From positions 16,608,406 to 16,672,405 of the forward strand of contig NC_069135.1 in assembly GCF_026914265.1 (NCBI RefSeq): a stretch of DNA of 64,000 nucleotides. Direction: 5' to 3'. The translations under genes and the position numbers were made by a program. This DNA is from Mya arenaria. Its lineage: Eukaryota; Mollusca; Bivalvia; Myida; Myidae. Each line of letters starts with the position of its first letter. The stretch's first letter is position 1. Positions 18,510-31,009 of the stretch are shown piece after piece. A model generated the notes under the pieces. The model had not been told where the DNA came from. It was given only the letters and a program-made list of their open reading frames with translations, and searched no databases.

Positions 18510-21500
18510 TAAAAAACATTCACGTTTTCATTGCATGCGGTTTCAAAATACAAAAATAAAGCCTTTAAAGGTATACTTTCAAATTCCTGAAGTTGAAGAT
18601 TCAATAGAAATTAATTATTTTACTTTTGTATTTAACTTTAAATTCAACCATAGCTAGACTACTCAGACAGTGCTCAACAGTTAGAAGTAAGATTAAAATA
18701 CCTGACCGGAAAGTCAGTCTTGGGCATCCCATTTCTCATCCAGTAACTGTACTTGGAAAGCGATTAACCAGATTTAGAAAAAAACATCGAACCAAGGAGT
18801 GTGAGACATTTTAATTTTTTGCGCGACGAAATTTTATAAACAACATTCGGATACCATATGGCGTTGAACAATAAAATGACACGGAAGACAACTTCTCTTC
18901 ACGTACAAGGACAACTTCGCTATCCTGATCAAAACTAAATTCAGATCGTCAATTTTGATTTTTAACCTCTCCCAGAGAGTGGCATTTATCATGAAAATTA
19001 AAACGTTCCTTTTCCATAAATTCGACTATAATCAGTATCATTGTGCCTTACCAGGGTAAGGGTTGCGTTTTTACAATTAAAATGTTTGTTATTTTTTATA
19101 ACACGAGACCCGTTCATCTAGGTGTATGGAAATTGAAAAGTTAAAACAATGTTTTATTGGCTTCAGGGCAAAGTTGTGAATGCCAAATTTGAATTCAGAA
19201 AATTCAGATGTTCCTTCTATACACATGTGTTTGCAATATATCTTCAATTGCATGTTTAAATCGAGAAAACCTGTTTGTAGTCGTTAATTACCTTATTTTG
19301 TTCGATAGCCCCTATAGACTAAGGTGCAAAAGATAAATGCAAATCTTTATGCCACATTTGTCAGATCCATAATATAGTTTATTTAAACAACATTTGCAAC
19401 AGTGCCGTTACATTTCTTCTACTGAAGTATAGTTTTCTTTAAAATAATCGGGTTTTAATGTCTCCCCTTTTTAGTTTATAAAGAGACCCCTTTGCTCAGT
19501 CAGTGTCCATGCGTACATAAAGGACGGTTTGGTTCGTGTTTGTCGAAAAAGACGATGAAAATAGCGTAACGGAGTAATAACCAATTAATTGGACCAACAA
19601 AAATGTGTTTTTCGGATTTTACCGATACAGGTCATGCATGTTTTTCTTAAAAGTTTAAGAGTATTTTCATGTTTGTGTCTGAGCACTTATTTAAGGCGTA
19701 GTATAACATGCTTAATTAATAACGTAATTTATAAATTTTATCTTGCTACATGCAAACAAAAACCACGCCTAGTGATACAAAGTGGCCTTATATTTAGAAT
19801 TATCAGTTCATGTTCACTTTTAATGAATAAATATCTTGTTTTAAGACTTCTCTTTTCGCCAAAAAAGTAGTTCTTTGGATACGGGCAATATTTTACATAT
19901 TGAATCTGAATGACAAACGCAAATATAATGTGAAAACTTGTATGACTAAATCACATGCTATACCTTATTTCCTGTTTAATGTTACCATCGAGTTTTATTC
20001 TGTGTATGGCACATGTGAAATACAACAATATCACTCCGCAAGCTTTGAAACGAAATTTGGAAACAATTGCTTAATCGTTTATTTTCGTGCAAGTCATAAG
20101 TTTGTTTCTCATTTTGTTTTTCCGATTACGAATCATTTGAGAAAAGTATTTATGTTTTCATTTAAAACAGAAGGGAAAAACTAACATTGAGCCTTTAGTC
20201 TCGTCCTTTGTATATCGACTGAAAATCCCTCTTACTAATATCACCGAGTATTACACATTGCTTTCTACTGCTTCTGTCTGTTCTGTTCTGTTCCTATAAA
20301 ACCTATGGCATTGTCAGTTACTCATTTCAATTTCAAAAGGAAGGCAGTCGAATGCCTTCGATTTATCCATGAAGATTGTAGCTACGTCCTTATTTTGATC
20401 TATAGCTTATTTGTTATTTTAAAAGATCTGGGCAATTTTCGAGCTATCTGAATAGTTCCTTTTGTTAACGATTACTTCATAAAGTAAGTTAGTAGGGTTT
20501 TCCATCATAGCCTGTTGCTTATTTACTATTTAGTATTCAGAGAATTTATATATTTTTTCAACAAACGTGATATCTAATGGTTTGTAGTCAAACTGACATC
20601 AGAACCATTATTTTGTTAAAGAAACCGGTTTCAATGTTAGGGAGATTTTCATTAACTTCTATACTGTCGGAGCCAAATTTACTATGACATTATTAAAGAT
20701 ATGGCACATAATTATATTACTTATTAGATATCAATATGATTTTTTCGTTTAAACGAACATCAGTTTGATTTGAACAACCCTTACTGGTTTTAAATGGTTT
20801 AACAAAAGGCCAAAACGTTGCTGATCTACACATACGAACACATATATCGTTCAAACTTTTAAACTAACTTTTAAAACTAATACAAAATGTTGTCGAAAAA
20901 GCTCCCAACTCTTAGAATGTTCAATGGGAAAATGTATCTATTTTGCAGCAGTCTTTTTGTATAGATGGCAGATAAGAATTCTTTGTTCATGAAGGTTTGT
21001 CTATACAGTTGTTCTGTTTCGATGGAGCATTTATATGTGCTGCTTCTAGGAAAGCCTGACTTAATTTGCTTTTTGGGTTCTGAGCATTAAATCCAATTAA
21101 TGCAGTTTTCAAACCAAATCAGAATCAAAACTATCAACGTCAAAATGCTTTTAACTTATTGTGAATATCGCTGCGAGTAAAATTAAAATTAATGGCTGAA
21201 CGTTATGCAGCGTCGTTTTTAAGAAAAGTCACAGCTACATTGATATTAATATTATTACTAGTGAAATCGTGTAATGATACTGATGGAAACACATGTAAAT
21301 ATGAACAAGTTTAGTTCTCTTTCACATCACATACAAGCAAACTGTTGACATTGCATTGAGAATATTGAGATACGTCAATGTTCTTTCACATTTTTATGCT
21401 TTGAATTTACGTTTCATTTTTTTAAAAAACGATGTATACATGTTACCGGCTTAAGTCGAAAAGCTGAAAAACCTTGTTATTGATGCACCTTTAAAATATT

Positions 21501-24500
21501 TGAGTTGAATTAGGTTTGCAAAACATGTAAGACACGCCTAGTTTTAGTTTAGATGTATCTAGCCTCTGTCAATTAAACCAAGTCACTCATCTAGACACAC
21601 CTTTGCCCATGCGCATAACAATTAAATAATGCAACTGTTTAAACCTGTCGATTTACAAGATTGATGTTATAATGGTTATAATGACAAGACGATGCCACTT
21701 TGCTGAAATATGTGTGTGAACAATTTAAAAAATACTGCATCCCATTGCACAAACTATCATTCCAAGCATGTTCTACTTAATGTCGCGAAAGCATCACGTT
21801 CTGCTACTGCTATATATCTATGGAGGTAAAGATCAAAAGAAAGGGTATATGAATAAAATAACCGTTTAGAAAACGGTGTCAAGTTGTGAATGAACCTTTA
21901 AGGAAACGGTTGTACTTGTGCTGTGACTTTCACCGTCACGTAACGGTGCTGTTTTTTGTGTAAAACGTTTTATTTGCTGTCTTCTTGACGCTTCGGTTCA
22001 GTTTAGTATAAGCTTATCTGTCATATTAAACATTATAGAAGTTCGCCGAAATCGGATACAAGTTTCTTTAGGATGATTTTATTTTCGACCATTCAAATTC
22101 TAGGATCTTAACGAATGTCTGCAAAACATCGGTGGACGGGGGAAGGTCAACGTCAATACAGTTCTCAAAAACGTGTTCCAACTCCGCCACAGCAATGAAG
22201 AAGTATATCTGATAAATAGTGAATAATTAATACATTGACAAAACCTTGAATACAGTTTTCTGTCACTCTGAATTTGGGAACGCTGGTGTAAACGAAGTCT
22301 TGAAAAATCATGTACAATGTTTGGGGAATGTAAGCATTTTGACAGGTAAGTGTAAGATAATATTCAGACAAAGGAAAATTGTCAGGGGTTATAAGAATGT
22401 GGTAGAGAAAGGCAGAAAAGGGGAGGGGGTCGTTTCTAATTGGTAGAAGTGAGTGATATGTTCCAAAAATGTATACACAATGAAGATATGTTAGTTCGCT
22501 AAATTGAATTTGAAGTGTTTAAACCTTTAAGGATGATAAAGTTAAACTTGTCCGTGACTCCTTCGGTCGAAATGAGGGAGCTTTAGAAACAGGATGCGAT
22601 ATTTCTCCTTTATTTCACAACAATAACCGTAGGGTTGTTTACCGTGCTTCCAGAAAATAAGTATAAAATACAAAAATACAAGATAAACAATTTCCAAAAA
22701 TGGCTGCTAACTTAAGGAAAAGTTATTTTTTTTTAACAGTTTTACCAGTTGCTCCCCTCAATTTAAAGGACCAATGTACGGGCACAAACCTAATGCATTC
22801 AATGCTGAATTATACTTCGAAACTCTTATTGTGATATGCAAAATCCTGTTTCAAATGTACCATATATCATAATGTCCGCATACGACTAAAATTACCATGA
22901 ATTTGTAGGACTAAGACAGCAAATAAAAATATTGAAATACTGTAAGAATGAAATGTGTTTAAAATTGATTTTCGTAAACATATTCAAATAAAGGAAGTAC
23001 GAATTAAAAGCTAGCATACGCAGCATCTAATTATATTTTGCATGTTTACGTAATCATGAAAACTTAGAACTGAAGTATAAATTGAATGTTTCCATCTTCG
23101 TTTAAAGCTCGAACTACAACAATTTAACAACAGCATATTATTCAATAACTTAGCTGGCAAACACGAAAAATGCAATTCTGAAATACATCATACGACCGTA
23201 ATAAGGTGATATCCCATTTTTTGCTAATAAAACAATTATCACAATTATCATTCGCAAAGGACTACTTTCACAGTGCTTGCTTCAAGTTCAAATGCACTTA
23301 ACATATCAAAAGTCCATCGCCTGATTAATCTAAATTTGACCGCAGCTCCCAAATAAGGAAATTGGAGATGACCATGCATTTTTTTCGGTCAAGTATGTAA
23401 GGACTCTGTCATATGCAACATTAAGAAAACTTAATAGAATATATAGAGGATATTTCATGATCTAAGTGTTAGATTATATTTTATTTCACGAGTGACATAG
23501 AAAAAACATATTACTTTAAAACTAAGAAATTGACATTGAACGTAATTTCTCGTAGATTGGCTAATAGCAACTGCTGTGAAGCCCGAATGTAAGAATTGCA
23601 AATCTTAAGTAGTGGTAAAACTATTTGAAATAACTGAATGCATTTATTGGAATTTCAAAATCTTGTTTTCGAATTGCTTGACTTTTAACTTTGTAAATCA
23701 AGTTATTAAGTTTAACATTAAAACATGTAAGCAATATACTTATAATGCATTTTATACATAGTATGAGTATTTGTTATTATGTGTATAGCGTGTACATGGT
23801 ATACTGGCCTATATGCTCATGCATTCAATTCCAGACATTATAATACAACCTAGATTTTTAGCCAATGAAATTGCAGATAGGCAACCATTAAGTAGTAGAC
23901 TTAATTATTAAGATCTTCAACTTCCGCGCGTGTTTAAAGGTCCGCCTACTGCCAGTTATCCGATACACACTCCCTGCGTCAGATTTTTCGTCGACAATGT
24001 GTCAGCCAATGCGGTGGTATTCTTAGTCAGTTAGTTGACCTGATAAAAGATTTTTAATGGTATAAGAAGGGCTTAATAATTAAAATCTCACTTCAGGTTA
24101 TCTAACTATTACATGAAACTGATGTATAGTTTAGAGTTTATTAAGTATTTTTTTCGTGAATAAGTAACCTAAGGAAGCGGAGCGCAGCGAAGCGACCGTG
24201 GTTTGTTATTGACGAAGAAATTACTAAATAAATTCAAATCTACTTAGTTTTAGCCCCTCCAAAATTGCATCAGCTTTAAAATCAAGCCGTGCGCCTGTCA
24301 AAAAGACCTGTCAATCAATGCAAGATATTGTGACGTCATTTAAATCGTTGACACTGAAATCACGCCTTTGCAAATATATACAAACAATAGGCGTGGCTAT
24401 ATGCGCACGTGCAGTAAAAGCAGTTTACTTAAACCAAAAGAGTCATCTTCACAAATAAGTAACGATTCTTCACAAAAAAGAAACGAAACATTTGAAAAAT

Positions 24501-25424
24501 CTAGCGTCCCTGATTGGCTGACAATGAAGGGCATACACTAAATATCCGTTAAGGTTTAATTCTCATCGTTGTTGCGTGTCCGTAATATATGGAGTACATG
24601 GTACGTAACTTCTTGTTTTAAATATAAAGAATAGCTGATGTGTAAATATATTTACATGCATGTATCACTATACTAAATTAACAATTGATTGATAGTGTTA
24701 GAAGCACCTGCTACTGATAATAGGGGCAATCAATCAATCAATTGTATACCAATTCTTATATTAAAGAGACTATACCGGCACTTACAGTATATCCGTAAAC
24801 AAGCCTAGATTTGTCAATACGAGCTAGAATGATGCCAATAATACATCATTTTATATTATTTCAACAATATACGCAACAATTATGTCGTCACACACGCTGT
24901 CTCAGCTGAAATTTGTTTTGTTTAAAAATAGTGCGGAATGCTTTTTACCGAACACCTTGTTTGACACACTATAAGCCCGTCAATAAACGTTTTCCCCCAA
25001 CGCACAATGTTAATTTGTCGGGCTCTTTGTGTATGTTGTTTAGCAACAGTTGTCTGCTTCCTTGCACTGTCCGTCCCTTTGGGTTGCTATGTTGTGTGTA
25101 TTACTAGCATGTGAAAGTCACGTGATGAGTGTCAATAAACATAACGAAGTATTTTAAACTTACTTGGCAGATTTACCCCAGTAAAATTCAAATTGGAAAA
25201 ATCTACGAAAGACAAGTGTGTCGGAACAATATTTGATATTTGATTTGTACATTTCTATGTTAAAGTCACATTAGCTATGTTACAGAATAAAATTCATTTT
25301 GTGAACATACACTGTGGAAATGCAATGTAAACGGACTTCTGTAGGAAAACACTTGTTTCTTGCTGTCATTTACTTTTATGAAAGTGTTTTGCTTCACATC
25401 TTTCTTAGATCCCAAACCGGTATA
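18510..25424. other. Long non-coding stretch right of the Polinton
   Basis: No gene recognised. A frame at 18626-18814 ends in a basic patch (GKRLTRFRKKHRTK) and lies directly after polB; it may be a remnant of the element or chance. The right terminus of the Polinton should lie in the first part of this stretch but I could not pair it with a left terminus. Frames at 19589-19870 and 19900-20184 show no domain. A GC-rich patch with the words GCGGAGCGCAGCGAAGCG sits near 24175-24200. Confidence 0.4.
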
Positions 25425-25432
25425 GTCCTCAT

Positions 25433-25811
25433 CACAGGTGATCGTCACATAACTTGGTCACTAAAATATGGCCCTTCAGTCCTTTGATATTGTTTTTTTT
25501 TAGATGTGGCCCTTCAGTCTATTGATATTGCTTAAAAATGAACCAAAAATAATTAGAATTGATAAAATGACATTTCAATAAATTTGTAAGACTATAACTT
25601 GAAAAAAATAACATTATATATATATAAAGATATTTTTCAAGTTAATCTCTTGGAAATTTATTAAAATGTCATTTTATCAATTTGAGTTAATTTTTGTTAA
25701 TTTTTAAACAGTATTAATGGACTGAAGGGCAACATTTAAAAGAAATAATTTTTAAACAGTATCAAAGGACTAAATGACCATATTTTAGTGGTCAAGCGAC
25801 GATCACCTGTG
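25433..25811. mobile_element. hAT-like MITE with 8-bp target duplication
   Basis: The element is 379 bp long and folds back on itself. Terminal inverted repeats start CACAGGTGATCGTC, are identical for 14 bases, and pair again at CACTAAAATATGG and further inward, including GATAAAATGACATTT. It is flanked on both sides by GTCCTCAT (25425-25432 and 25812-25819), a perfect 8-bp direct repeat as made by hAT transposases. It has no coding capacity. Confidence 0.85.
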
Positions 25812-25989
25812 GTCCTCATTGACAATAACGAGGTGATAACCGAGTTCTTTACTAATAGAGCGATTTTCGCAATTATCACTCGCAATGGACTCCTTCATAG
25901 TGCTTATTTTGCGTTAATGGCAACAGCCTCTTCAATAAAAATGTATACATTTTTAAGTTGCATTTGAAATAGATCAATATTACACTGAT

Positions 25990-26125
25990 TTTTGATTCAC
26001 AATTGTAAGCGATGTGGTACATCAGTAAGTAAGAGTTAATGCGTTGTACTCAATGATAATAATTTTATGTAAGCTTTTGACCATTTTCTTTTTTGTCCTT
26101 TAATTATATCATCTGGTGTCTAGTC
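25990..26125 (-). repeat. Partial copy of the 37-kb TIR element
   Basis: In reverse complement this segment matches about 37155-37285: both begin GACTAGACACCAGA and later share CTTACTTACTGATG and CACATCGCTTAC. Only one end of the element is present here. Confidence 0.7.
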
Positions 26126-26415
26126 CCATTCTAATGCCCAGCGAACTATACATAGTTTGAACGTGCCTTGTTTCAAGAACCCTTCGACAGAAAAAATAAC
26201 TAGTTGGTTGTACATAAAGGATGAGTATAAATAAATTGATTGATAAGTTGTATCTTTGTCATAACAGAAATGACGTCAATTAATTATGCGAAACGGTAAG
26301 AAACAGTGAAGTTATGTTTTAAATATTTCACCGTTTACAATGATGACTCTATCAGGACATTATCAAACGTTATTTTTCAATAAGCTTCCAAAAAGCATGA
26401 AGTAGGAAAGCATCT

Positions 26416-26772
26416 TTAGCCAACAATCACATATTTGAAGACAAACACTGTTCTCAATCGAGCAGCCAACAATCACATATTTGAAGACAAACACTGTTCT
26501 CAATCGAGCAGCCAACAATCACATATTTGAAGACAAACACTGTTCTCAATCGAGCAGCCAACAATCACATATTTGAAGACAAACACTGTTCTCAATCGAG
26601 CAGCCAACAATCACATATTTGAAGACAAACACTGTTCTCAATCGAGCAGCCAACAATCACATATTTGAAGACAAACGCTGTTCTCAATCGAGCAGCCAAC
26701 AATCACATATTTGAAGACAAACGCTGTTCTCAATCGAGCAGCCAACAATCACATATTTGAAGACAAACACTG
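26416..26772 (+). repeat. 46-bp tandem array, about 7.7 copies
   Basis: The unit contains CAGCCAACAATCACATATTT and TCTCAATCGAG and steps by exactly 46 bases (for example 26461 to 26507). Copies are nearly identical; two carry the same A-to-G change (ACGCTG for ACACTG), showing recent expansion. Confidence 0.95.
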
Positions 26773-27660
26773 ATATACGAGTTAAGTTACGCAGTATACG
26801 CATTATAATGGTAATTGAAAGAACAGTGTGGTTGGTAGCGGTTACGCATGCATATCATCTCTTGTTTTGTCTTTGTTTTCTTGATATGGGTTCTCAGCTG
26901 GAGTTTTCTTCATCCATTACAATAGACTTAATTGTTAACTCCAATGTTGTTGCAAAGTCTGATCGTATATGGCCACCATTTATTCCTTTTGTTTTCCACA
27001 GTTTAAATAGTAGACAAGCATGTTTTCCGGCTCTGTATAAGCCATTTAGCATGCATACTGCCCATTTGATTGTATATTTTATCTCGTACCAATACTGTTA
27101 CCTGTGGTATTACACATACAGATTAATCTCGGCAATGTCAACCGGTAAATTTGAGGTCAATGTTTAAATTAGGTCAAAACTTGGTAAGTTTATCTTAATG
27201 TCATATTGATTACTTTACAAAGTTAAAAATAATATTATCTAAGATAAAAAAAAATCCATTCGTTTTTCAAAAATGAGTTAAATTATGAACAGTTTTTGCG
27301 TAATGCAGTTTTGTTTGAAAAACATATATGTGACAATATCTGTAGATAAATAACTTTATATTGTACATAATGTATGATACGATCATTTTAAAAGTTTGAT
27401 TCTAAAAGCAACATATATTGCCTTTATTCTTGTGTGTAATATTAGCTCTAAAACCCAAACACAGTTTGAATATGCAATGTAATAACAATCACATTGCAGT
27501 TCTAAATCCGGCAAATGAGTCCAAATACAGATTACAACGCTTATGTACTGGTGCCTTTAAATAGTTTACTTTTACATACAGCTATTTAAAAGTACTTTTA
27601 CAAGTCATTGAATCAAGGCGGGCAATATTACGTAGTCCAAGTCCCTCCCATGATACTGTC
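26773..27660. other. Spacer upstream of the P450 gene
   Basis: A frame starting inside the 46-bp array (26757, TTG) stays open to 27167, but its product shows no known domain and its start is in repeat DNA, so I do not call it a gene. The rest is AT-rich. A CCAAT-type box (27661-27666) and an E-box CACGTG (27688-27693) at the right edge may belong to the P450 promoter. Confidence 0.4.
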
Positions 27661-27710
27661 AACCAATTACAGTGTAATTGACAATATCACGTGCTGGATC
27701 AAATTTTAAA

Positions 27711-27716
27711 TATATA
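27711..27716 (+). promoter_or_regulatory. TATA-box candidate of the P450 gene
   Basis: TATATA lies 54 bases before the P450 ATG. The spacing allows a transcription start near 27740 with a short 5' leader. An E-box (CACGTG) lies about 20 bases upstream. Confidence 0.5.
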
Positions 27717-27769
27717 GAGACAAGATTGTTTTCACAGCAATTTCAATAAACAACTGTTCGTATTCCACA

Positions 27770-29305
27770 ATGTTTGTGTTTAGCATCATACTTTTACTGG
27801 TGATTTTACTCTGCTACCATCACCTCCGGAAACGGTGGTACTTCATGTCGGCAAACGTTCCTTGTACAAGAAGCTGGCCATTGCTAGGTGATCTGCAATA
27901 CGCCATGAGATACGGAGTTCTTGAAAACGACATCCGTTCAATACGTCAACACGGTCCCGTCCACGGCAGCTTCATCGGTACGTTACCAAACCTTGTTATC
28001 GCAGACCCAAAGTTCATCCGAGAGGTATTGGTTCGGCAGTTTGACAAGTTTCCACAGCGTATGCAGGTGCTGTATATATCCGATTGGTGGAACAACAGCG
28101 TAGTCATGTCAAGCGGACATCACTGGCGTTATATGAGGGCAGTCATCTCACCAGCCTTCAACTCGACAAAACTAAGGGAGATGCATATCCGTATGACCTC
28201 GTGCCTTCTGGAAATGGACAGCTTTTTAAGCGAGAAATGTGAACTCTCACAAATGTACGAAGTAAACATGAGAACTTTCTTCAGCGCGCTTACGCTCGAT
28301 ATTCTATGCAATACTTCATTCGGTCAAAACACAAATACGCTACGTCATTCAGATTGCGATTTTACAAGACATGCAAAGATTGTAAGCACATTGAACATCG
28401 AATCAAATGTTCTTAACGGTCTACCAATGATAATACCCGTTATGAAGAGGTTGTTTCGATTGCTTGATCTTGATTACGTTGACAAGCACTCTTTGAAGTA
28501 CATTAAAAACGTAGTTGGACAAATGATAGATCAGCGGCGATCCACAGATGGTACAAACACAGTCAAGGACACATTACAGAACCTCATGGATGCAAACAAC
28601 AATAACTTAGAACATGATGAACATTTTGAAAATGATAATTTGAAGGAATATTGCTTAAGAAAGAGAATAGGACTAAATAACGATGAGCTGATCGCTAATG
28701 CCATTGTGGTGTTAATGGCAGGGTATGACACTACAGCGACAACACTGACATGGATGGCTTATCTTCTTGCTACTAACGAAGACGTTCAGGAAAAACTAAT
28801 ACAATCAATCGATGAGCGCGTCGTGAATGGGGACATTGACTATGATACCGTTATGAAAATGGAATATATTGACTGGTTTTTGAGTGAAACTTTGAGATTA
28901 TACCCTGCAGCGAACAGAACTGGCAGGGATGCAAATGAAGAGACAAATGTATGTGGTGTTCGCATCCACAAGGGCATGTCAATAACTGTGCCAATATACG
29001 CCATACACAGGATGCCTGAATATTGGGACATGCCAGACGAATGTGTTCCAGAAAGATTCGCTCCTGAAAATATCCACCGCATCAAACCTTACACATATTT
29101 GCCCTTCGGCGTTGGGCCAAGGGCTTGTCTGGGCATCAAAATGGCTCAGATGCTGTGTAAAGTGATTATTGTGCATATTTTGAGATCTTACACACTCCAT
29201 GTGTGTTCAAAGACTGAGATAAATCCTAAATTAGAGACAAGCCTTTTGACAAAACCAGTGAATGGAGTGATTTTAACAATCAGACCTAGAAAAAGAACTG
29301 AATAG
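27770..29305 (+). CDS. Cytochrome P450, CYP3 clan (CYP3A-like), 511 aa, intronless
   Basis: A haem-thiolate monooxygenase of the endoplasmic reticulum. Seen in order: N-terminal membrane anchor (about residues 3-17), a basic stop (RKRW), proline-rich hinge, CYP3-type GSFIGTLPNLVIADP block (67-80), C-helix W119-x3-R123, I-helix oxygen-binding AGYDTT (317-322), K-helix ETLR (373-376), PERF (427-430) and the haem loop FGVGPRACLG (446-455) with the iron ligand Cys453. Length is normal for a microsomal P450. The whole coding region is one exon; many animal CYP3-clan genes have several introns, so this is either a retrocopy that kept a promoter or a lineage with intron loss. TATA-like and AATAAA signals bracket it and there is no frame damage, so it is probably functional. 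Substrate cannot be inferred; relatives oxidise xenobiotics, steroids and fatty acids, with electrons from NADPH-P450 reductase. Confidence 0.96.
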   Translation: MFVFSIILLLVILLCYHHLRKRWYFMSANVPCTRSWPLLGDLQYAMRYGVLENDIRSIRQHGPVHGSFIGTLPNLVIADPKFIREVLVRQFDKFPQRMQVLYISDWWNNSVVMSSGHHWRYMRAVISPAFNSTKLREMHIRMTSCLLEMDSFLSEKCELSQMYEVNMRTFFSALTLDILCNTSFGQNTNTLRHSDCDFTRHAKIVSTLNIESNVLNGLPMIIPVMKRLFRLLDLDYVDKHSLKYIKNVVGQMIDQRRSTDGTNTVKDTLQNLMDANNNNLEHDEHFENDNLKEYCLRKRIGLNNDELIANAIVVLMAGYDTTATTLTWMAYLLATNEDVQEKLIQSIDERVVNGDIDYDTVMKMEYIDWFLSETLRLYPAANRTGRDANEETNVCGVRIHKGMSITVPIYAIHRMPEYWDMPDECVPERFAPENIHRIKPYTYLPFGVGPRACLGIKMAQMLCKVIIVHILRSYTLHVCSKTEINPKLETSLLTKPVNGVILTIRPRKRTE

Positions 29306-29418
29306 AAACAGAGAAGTTGTTTTAGTGAATTCATTTGAGTCATTTAAATACATATTATTCTATATTTCGTAAGACGTTTATACTTAGCTAACTAAATGTA
29401 TGCATAAATAATAATATG

Positions 29419-29424
29419 AATAAA
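29419..29424 (+). promoter_or_regulatory. Poly(A) signal of the P450 gene
   Basis: AATAAA 114 bases after the P450 stop, followed by T-rich sequence suitable for cleavage and polyadenylation. Confidence 0.55.
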
Positions 29425-29539
29425 AATACTCTTTGTTTCAAGCATTGATTTTTTTGTTTTGTTAAATTAACTTCTTTATGTTGAATATTGTTTCTTCATA
29501 TTATACTGGATTTTAATTCATTTTATTGTGTTACTTTTT

Positions 29540-29860
29540 GGTAAAAGTATGTAAGGTATAATGTATAATATATTATAATATACTTGATTATACTTCATTA
29601 TATTATATTATATTATATTATATTTTAAACTATTATATTGTGTTATAAACTATTATATTAATTATATGACATTATATTCTACATTATATTACTATCTTAT
29701 TATATTTTTTTTATATTATATTGTATTACATTATATCATATTAATTATATAACATTATACACTATCTTATTATATTATATGATATGATATGATATGATAT
29801 TATATTATATTATTTTATTTTATTTTATTTTTTTATTATATTATATTATATTAAACCACA
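29540..29860. repeat. AT-only low-complexity tract
   Basis: More than 300 bases of irregular (TATTA)n, (ATATG)n and (TTTTA)n runs, a degenerate microsatellite. Nothing else is visible. Confidence 0.9.
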
Positions 29861-30189
29861 TGTTGCCATTATAATAACATATTGTCACAGCGCTTACCCT
29901 AAGCGCAATTTCCGAAATATGAAAATTATTTTGATTCATTTTCAAGAAACAAAAGGTAGACAAATAGAGAGATGAAGAAGTCATTTTAAAGATAGATAGA
30001 GAATGAGGAAAATAATTTTAATTACAAAGTACAGTGTGCTGACGTCAAATTCATGTGTTTAAGACAAATAGTTGAAATTGAACGGCCTGAAAGAAACATA
30101 TATGTGGAAATACAGAGTTAATCATAATCTGAGGGCTCACAAGGGTCTTCAGTATTTGTAGTTACACGTGAATACAACACAGAATGAGT

Positions 30190-30960
30190 CCATCGCTCAC
30201 TAAAGAAACTGAACCGTATGCCCAAAACAAACGCCATCGCTCGGCGTTCTGATACGAAGTAAGATCGCCGTTGTAGCGCATTTAGGTCTCCTACAAAGCC
30301 ACAGAATCGCCGCGGGCGCAAACAAAGGTTGCAGTACTATCGTACGGCGTTCTCTGAGATGACACGGCGTATCTACCGCGCTTATACGGCGCGACAACGG
30401 CGCTTATAAAGGGTTTTATTTTTCTAACTGCACTCTTACAACGATTGTATGTAGCCGTCACGGCGATCATTGCGCTCTGAATGCGCTTCTACCGCGTCAA
30501 TCAGCGTTTGCATGACAATGAACCAACCCAACAAAAACATATAAAGGAATGATACATGCAAATAAACATTCATTTCACCATGACTGATGTGCAACCGCAA
30601 GCGGTGCTGTTTGCCCTAGGCATTTATCTTCTCATGTCTTTTCCACATTTCCCCTCTTTTGGTGGGCATGGTCTCAAATGTTCGAGAGCAAATGGAAGAA
30701 CGGAGAACTGATGGAGATATCGTGTTTACAGGCAATGCGAAAGCCTAGTGCACATGCAGTTCGCGCGCCGTAACAACTCGATACACACCATGAAAGATGA
30801 CACAATCGCCAACTAGAACTCCGTAAGAACGCGGTAGAACGCCATGGAGCTCCTTTGATATGCCAAGTTCGCCGTGAAAACGCCGATACACCGCCACCTT
30901 CATGATAGCTATCCTTTTTTTTCCTGCGATATCACGGCGCTCTGGGAAATTAAACAACGC
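30190..30960. other. GC-richer region with recurring CGGCG/CGCCG words
   Basis: The 770 bases carry many copies of CGGCG or its complement CGCCG within otherwise variable sequence, for example CACGGCGTATCTACCGCG near 30362 and GCCGTGAAAACGCCG near 30872. No regular period is seen and no protein is recognised. It looks like a degenerate repeat or a fragment of a dispersed element, directly before the 34-bp satellite. Confidence 0.45.
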
Positions 30961-31009
30961 CGTGCAAGTGTAGTTACAACACAGCTTGGTCTCATATGGT
31001 TACTTAACA

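Larger units (their letters stand above)
6198..18830 (+). mobile_element. Polinton/Maverick (adintovirus-like) element, degraded
   Basis: Fourteen gene units, all on the + strand, run in an order known from Polintons and adintoviruses: small accessory genes, integrase with chromodomain, minor capsid, basic protein, major capsid, adenain-like protease, packaging ATPase, small basic protein, zinc-finger protein and protein-primed DNA polymerase. The combination of rve integrase, family B polymerase, A32-type ATPase and adenain protease is diagnostic. The boundaries given are those of the recognisable gene content; I could not find terminal inverted repeats or a 6-bp target duplication, so the true element may extend further on either side. 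Integrase, ATPase and polymerase are broken and a pearl-like element sits inside it, so this copy is not autonomous. Confidence 0.92.

Noticed and set aside
4900..20000. Terminal inverted repeats of the Polinton
   Set aside because: I compared parts of the flanks by eye in reverse complement and found no convincing pair; a self-alignment of 1-6200 against 18500-25000 would decide.
26757..27167. 136-codon open frame after the 46-bp array
   Set aside because: It starts at TTG within the repeat, has no domain, and its composition looks like AT-rich non-coding DNA.
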